26,588 nucleotides of DNA from CAKSQL01 sp045606465 (GTDB lineage Bacteria > Bacillota > Clostridia > UBA1381): positions 1 through 26,588 of the forward strand of contig JAZURZ010000105.1 in the NCBI GenBank assembly GCA_045606465.1, read 5' to 3'. Below, piece after piece: positions 24,701 through 26,588 of this stretch. A program made the position numbers and the translations under genes. How positions within the stretch are numbered: position 1 is the first letter of the stretch; the number at the start of each line of letters is the position of its first letter. The notes beneath the pieces are model-generated. The model had not been told where the DNA came from. It saw only the letters and a list, made by a program, of their open reading frames with translations, and did no database searches.

Positions 24701-25154
24701 CCTTTAATTTTCTAAAAAGGAGGCTTCCTTCCTCAACCATAGCAGCTTTTAAATCTTCGGGTGTTACAAGATATCTTTTCATTTCACAAATAAGCTCTGA
24801 AACCTCTTTTATAAACCCCGTCTTCTCAGCCGAGCGTGCAAAAAGTCCCCCCTCAGACACACTCTTTGCCACCGCATTATAATAAAGCATTTGCTTTCCT
24901 GATGGGGTAAGATAATTTTTTTTCTTGTTTATATATCTTCTGAAAAATTGCGAAAAAGTAAGAACTTCTATGCCATTTACTCCTGTGCCTCCTAATCTTT
25001 CTACAATTATTTTTTCAGTTATATATGAATATTGATCGGGTACAGTAAGAATTGCCCTGTGTGTCGGATTCTTTTTTAAGGTTCTTTCAATTAATTCAAT
25101 ACATTTTTCGGTCTTTCCCGAGCCAATTTTTCCATATATCAGGTCAAGCAACAT
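21714..25154 (-). CDS. addB: ATP-dependent helicase/nuclease subunit B, AddB
   Basis: AddB is the second nuclease subunit of AddAB and scans for the recombination hotspot sequence. The 1146-residue protein starts with a Walker A-like loop (YGKIGSGKTEKC, residues 7-18), followed by a long helicase-like region with degenerate motifs, as usual for AddB. The C-terminal nuclease shows LNGKIDRVDAAL and RIIDYKSGKK near 930-940. The cysteines of the stabilising [4Fe-4S] cluster are visible: one in YAACPFEYFVKHGL and three in CSYCNYKEIC near 1107-1116. Length and layout are those of the Firmicutes AddB. AAAGGAG lies about 12 nt before the ATG, rather far. The gene is first of addB-addA-comEC and is separated from ychF by about 100 bp with a hairpin. 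I saw no clear promoter in that gap. Confidence 0.95.
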   Translation of the reverse strand: MLLDLIYGKIGSGKTEKCIELIERTLKKNPTHRAILTVPDQYSYITEKIIVERLGGTGVNGIEVLTFSQFFRRYINKKKNYLTPSGKQMLYYNAVAKSVSEGGLFARSAEKTGFIKEVSELICEMKRYLVTPEDLKAAMVEEGSLLFRKLKEFSKIYEKYNSFMKPEFADSDEDFIVFADFVMESEEFSNTHIWFDGFSDFLPQHYIVIKAFLKKAQSVHITLPIEENAEEDGVFEPVIKSREILKSLCKKTGARFYEQFCPDECFTIKSPEISHLVKNWDKRQNVYKNKTDNISVFLARDLYSETEQVAKKILKEVKNGTRFRDISIMCSDMEKYSHLIEAIFSDYKIPYFSDEEMPVTNHPIILTILAAFEISEENWSYESVFKYLRTGFIYEKCENGVKAIERDYIDMLENYVLRCGIRGKKEWLCEEDWTEKEGRIFDVILQEKKKPLEDIEVINSIRKTICKPFENFYKNTSGRKNVRELAFALYEFLCDINLYEGIQLEVNNLNSEGRRNEAEQAKQIWNLLMQVIDQAVVVMGEEHCKKEDFVKMIRAALSKAVMQIIPPGLDSVSVCAADRNSPGHFDIIFFVGAIAGTMPKEPQSGGILTDAERKMLSKKGVEIAKDSKEKAKQEMFKFYRCVASANKKIFFSYPLSNSEGEVKQPANIVKDLAKMFPEMEISDDILPENEREIINQKQAFLYVMSSVSDKNLEENAKNIKEHYKWDGEFSNRLKLADFAIEYRKKQPQIKRESAKLLYNNYHNYSVSKLSDYAACPFEYFVKHGLKAKEQEVYKIQKFEIGSLLHWAVCEYCKEVEKNCKSFGESAKAWHTLTLEESNKILEKIMKDISERTLSRANKNQNKIAYLLARMEKILKRSAEIVRLSLSEGEYSAVCYEEDFIVDIEWGERKIALNGKIDRVDAALYPDEGKISLRIIDYKSGKKEFDVVSISNNTDMQLVVYAIAATELYKKGSLGRAGRGLTPSVGGILYNKLRNDMVSCTAKEAENIDELLKKDMRLDGIVVSDGDDMDIARKMDKKLGEKVNKSDFMKLSLNSKGDALNMRDSSVTTKEKFDILVNYVKKATVKLDDKIFSGDIGINPVTGKNKSACSYCNYKEICLYDMKKDSSRREIENSDEAWEFMEEETKR

Positions 25155-25221
25155 TTAAAAAGGCATCTCCTTTCTTTACTTTTTTACAAGTTTTTTAAAA
25201 TTTACTTTTTAAAAATGCAAC

Positions 25222-25253
25222 AATGCCCGACAGAGCAAATTCTGGCGGGCATT
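25222..25253 (-). terminator. Hairpin between ychF and addB
   Basis: AATGCCCG (25222-25229) pairs with CGGGCATT (25246-25253), with an inner CAGA/TCTG extension across one mismatch. On the minus strand it is followed by TGTTGCATTTTT, a weak U-tract. It starts within 10 nt of the ychF stop, so it is probably the ychF terminator, perhaps leaky enough to let addB be read. Confidence 0.6.
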
Positions 25254-25257
25254 TTAA

Positions 25258-26352
25258 TTATACATTAAATCGGAACAAAACAATATCTCCGTCCTTCATT
25301 ACATATTCTTTTCCTTCAGATCGCACAAGCCCCTTTTCCTTTGCTGCATTCATGCTTCCGCATGCCATAAGGTCGTCGTATGCCACAACCTCTGCACGAA
25401 TAAATCCTCTTTCAAAATCACTATGGATTTTTCCTGCCGCCTGGGGTGCTTTTGTTCCCTCGGTTATTGTCCACGCACGAACTTCAGGCTCACCTGCTGT
25501 TAAATAGCTTATTAAACCTAACAGCTTATAGCTTGCCTTTATAAGCCTGTCGAGTCCTGATTCGCTCATTCCAAGCTCCTCTAAAAACATTTGCTTTTCC
25601 TCTCCGTCAATTTGAGAAATTTCCTCCTCAATTTTTGCAGAAACACTCATAACCTCAGAGCCCTCAGATGCAGCAAGCTCCTCTACTTTCTTTACAAAGG
25701 GATTGTTTTGTATTCCTTTTACAAAATCATCCTCAGCAACATTTGCAGCATAAAGCACAGGCTTTAGTGAAATTAACGCAATTTCCTTCATTATTTCCCA
25801 TTCTTCCTTGGAATAGCTTATGCTTCTTGCAGGCTTTCCGTCCTCCAAAACCTTCTTTACTCTTTCTAAAAGGTCAAGCTCAGAGGCAAGGGTTTTGTCC
25901 CCCTTCATTGCTTTTTTAGTTCTGTCTATTCTTCTTTCCAATATTTCCAAATCAGAAAAAATAAGCTCAAGTTGTATTGTTTCAATATCTCTTAATGGGT
26001 CTATACTTCCATCAACATGGGTTATGTTTGCGTCCTCAAAGCATCTTACCACATGAACAATCGCATCTACCTCACGTATATGTGACAAAAACTTGTTTCC
26101 AAGTCCCTCGCCCTTTGACGCTCCCTTAACAAGTCCTGCAATATCAACAAATTCTATATATGCACGAGTTACCTTTTTGGGATTATGCATTTTAGCAAGT
26201 GCATCAACACGCTCATCTGGCACATCTACAATTCCCACATTCGGCTCTATTGTGCAAAAGGGATAGTTTGCCGATTCTGCTCCCGCCTGAGTAATAGCAT
26301 TAAAAAGAGTTGATTTCCCAACATTCGGCAACCCCACTATACCTAACTTCAT
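25258..26352 (-). CDS. ychF: Redox-regulated Obg-family ATPase YchF (OLA1-type)
   Basis: This 364-residue protein has the standard YchF length. G1 GLPNVGKST is at 7-15, and the family-typical PFCTIEPNVG follows at 31-40. G3 is DIAGLVKGASKGEGLGN from 70. The NVAED motif near 202 replaces the usual NKxD and explains the preference for ATP over GTP. A C-terminal TGS domain ends AYDDLMACGSMNAAKEKGLV...KDGDIVLFRFNV. YchF associates with ribosomes and is linked to the oxidative-stress response. The ATG at 26350-26352 has AAGGAG about 11 nt upstream. A near-perfect promoter lies at 26396-26424 and a hairpin behind the stop, so it appears to be its own transcription unit, between pyrI and addB. Confidence 0.97.
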   Translation of the reverse strand: MKLGIVGLPNVGKSTLFNAITQAGAESANYPFCTIEPNVGIVDVPDERVDALAKMHNPKKVTRAYIEFVDIAGLVKGASKGEGLGNKFLSHIREVDAIVHVVRCFEDANITHVDGSIDPLRDIETIQLELIFSDLEILERRIDRTKKAMKGDKTLASELDLLERVKKVLEDGKPARSISYSKEEWEIMKEIALISLKPVLYAANVAEDDFVKGIQNNPFVKKVEELAASEGSEVMSVSAKIEEEISQIDGEEKQMFLEELGMSESGLDRLIKASYKLLGLISYLTAGEPEVRAWTITEGTKAPQAAGKIHSDFERGFIRAEVVAYDDLMACGSMNAAKEKGLVRSEGKEYVMKDGDIVLFRFNV

Positions 26353-26395
26353 AAATTTTACATCTCCTTAGTTTTCGTTTGCTCGTTATAAATGT

Positions 26396-26424
26396 ATTTT
26401 ACCATTCTTGTTTTTGTTTGTCAA
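26396..26424 (-). promoter_or_regulatory. Near-consensus promoter of ychF
   Basis: On the minus strand a perfect TTGACA (26419-26424) and TAAAAT (26396-26401) are 17 nt apart. The predicted start is near 26389, leaving a leader of about 37 nt with AAGGAG. Confidence 0.88.
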
Positions 26425-26438
26425 GCAAACTCAAAATA

Positions 26439-26467
26439 AGCCGGAGAAAAAAATAATATTTCTCGCT
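26439..26467 (-). terminator. Weak terminator-like hairpin after pyrI
   Basis: On the minus strand GAGAAA pairs with TTTCTC, with GC/GC outer pairs and a small bulge, and CTTATTTTG follows. It starts within 10 nt of the pyrI stop. The stem is short and AT-rich. Confidence 0.4.
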
Positions 26468-26473
26468 TTTTTA

Positions 26474-26588
26474 TTACTTCTTCGCTTTTGATTCACAATA
26501 AATACATCTGTAAATGCGGCTCTCACGTTCAGTAAGTTTGAAAATATGAGGAATATCCTCTACAGATGTTATGCATCTTGGATTTTGG
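26474..26588 (-). CDS. pyrI: Aspartate carbamoyltransferase regulatory subunit PyrI, C-terminal end (gene runs off the right edge)
   Basis: The last 38 codons before a TAA at 26474-26476 read NPRCITSVEDIPHIFKLTER followed by a short stretch and RCIYCESKAKK. This is the zinc domain end of PyrI, which binds the catalytic PyrB chains: NPxCI carries one zinc cysteine of the first pair, and CIYC is the second pair (compare CKYC in the E. coli protein). PyrI makes aspartate carbamoyltransferase, the first committed step of pyrimidine synthesis, responsive to nucleotides. The N-terminal allosteric domain is outside the window, as pyrB presumably is; a PyrB-PyrI fusion cannot be excluded from this piece. 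Confidence 0.8.
   Translation of the reverse strand, partial: QNPRCITSVEDIPHIFKLTERESRIYRCIYCESKAKK

Noticed and set aside
25155..25172. ATG-CCT-TTT-TAA as a leader mini-gene before addB
   Set aside because: The ATG follows GGAG without spacing, so it is unlikely to be used; it looks like chance within the ribosome binding site region.
1..26588. CRISPR arrays, tRNA, rRNA, phage or toxin-antitoxin genes
   Set aside because: I found no spaced direct repeats, no tRNA cloverleaf and no matching protein families in any gap; every substantial frame is accounted for by the genes listed.

Overview
The window comes from an AT-rich genome of a low-GC, anaerobic member of the Firmicutes, most likely class Clostridia. 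Pointers are the [FeFe]-hydrogenase maturases HydE and HydG with a TM1266-type small protein, the order SRP RNA-dnaX-ybaB-recR, an AddAB nuclease in place of RecBCD, SLH-domain surface proteins, DUF6198 and DUF6514 families, and strong AGGAGG-type ribosome binding sites. I cannot place it below class. Both ends cut a gene: hydG on the left and pyrI on the right. All genes are on the minus strand except three (DUF6514, rmuC, metallophosphoesterase).

Layout, left to right. (1) 1-1576: a minus-strand operon of a TM1266-like hydrogenase protein, hydE and hydG, for building the H-cluster of [FeFe] hydrogenase. (2) 1762-5612: a replication and repair operon read leftwards from a strong sigma-A-type promoter at 5584-5612: small SRP RNA, dnaX, ybaB, recR and a DUF6198 membrane protein, closed by a hairpin at 1629-1653. 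dnaX has an A8 slippery tract with a stop just behind it in the -1 frame. The ybaB-recR gap is packed with hairpins. (3) 5767-6155: a monocistronic DUF6514 gene, followed by nearly 500 bp without genes that holds several terminator-like hairpins and a 143-bp long inverted repeat with features of a small non-autonomous mobile element. (4) 6643-12391: cell-surface and repair genes. A secreted YcdB/YcdC-SLH protein on the minus strand is divergent from rmuC and from a secreted SLH-anchored metallophosphoesterase on the plus strand. (5) 12504-14310: a two-gene operon of a NifU-like Fe-S scaffold homologue and a GGGtGRT protein, a family without known function. (6) 14423-25154: addB-addA-comEC-prs on the minus strand, covering double-strand break processing, DNA uptake and PRPP synthesis; prs also has its own promoter. 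(7) 25222-26588: ychF with a near-consensus promoter, then the 3' end of pyrI.

Much of the window serves DNA metabolism (DnaX, YbaB, RecR, RmuC, AddAB, ComEC), but most of these genes are in conserved housekeeping contexts. The parts least explained by known biology are the GGGtGRT/scaffold pair, the 143-bp inverted repeat, the hairpin cluster before recR, the possible dnaX slippage site and the divergent PRPP synthetase. I saw no tRNA, rRNA, CRISPR array, transposase or phage gene.
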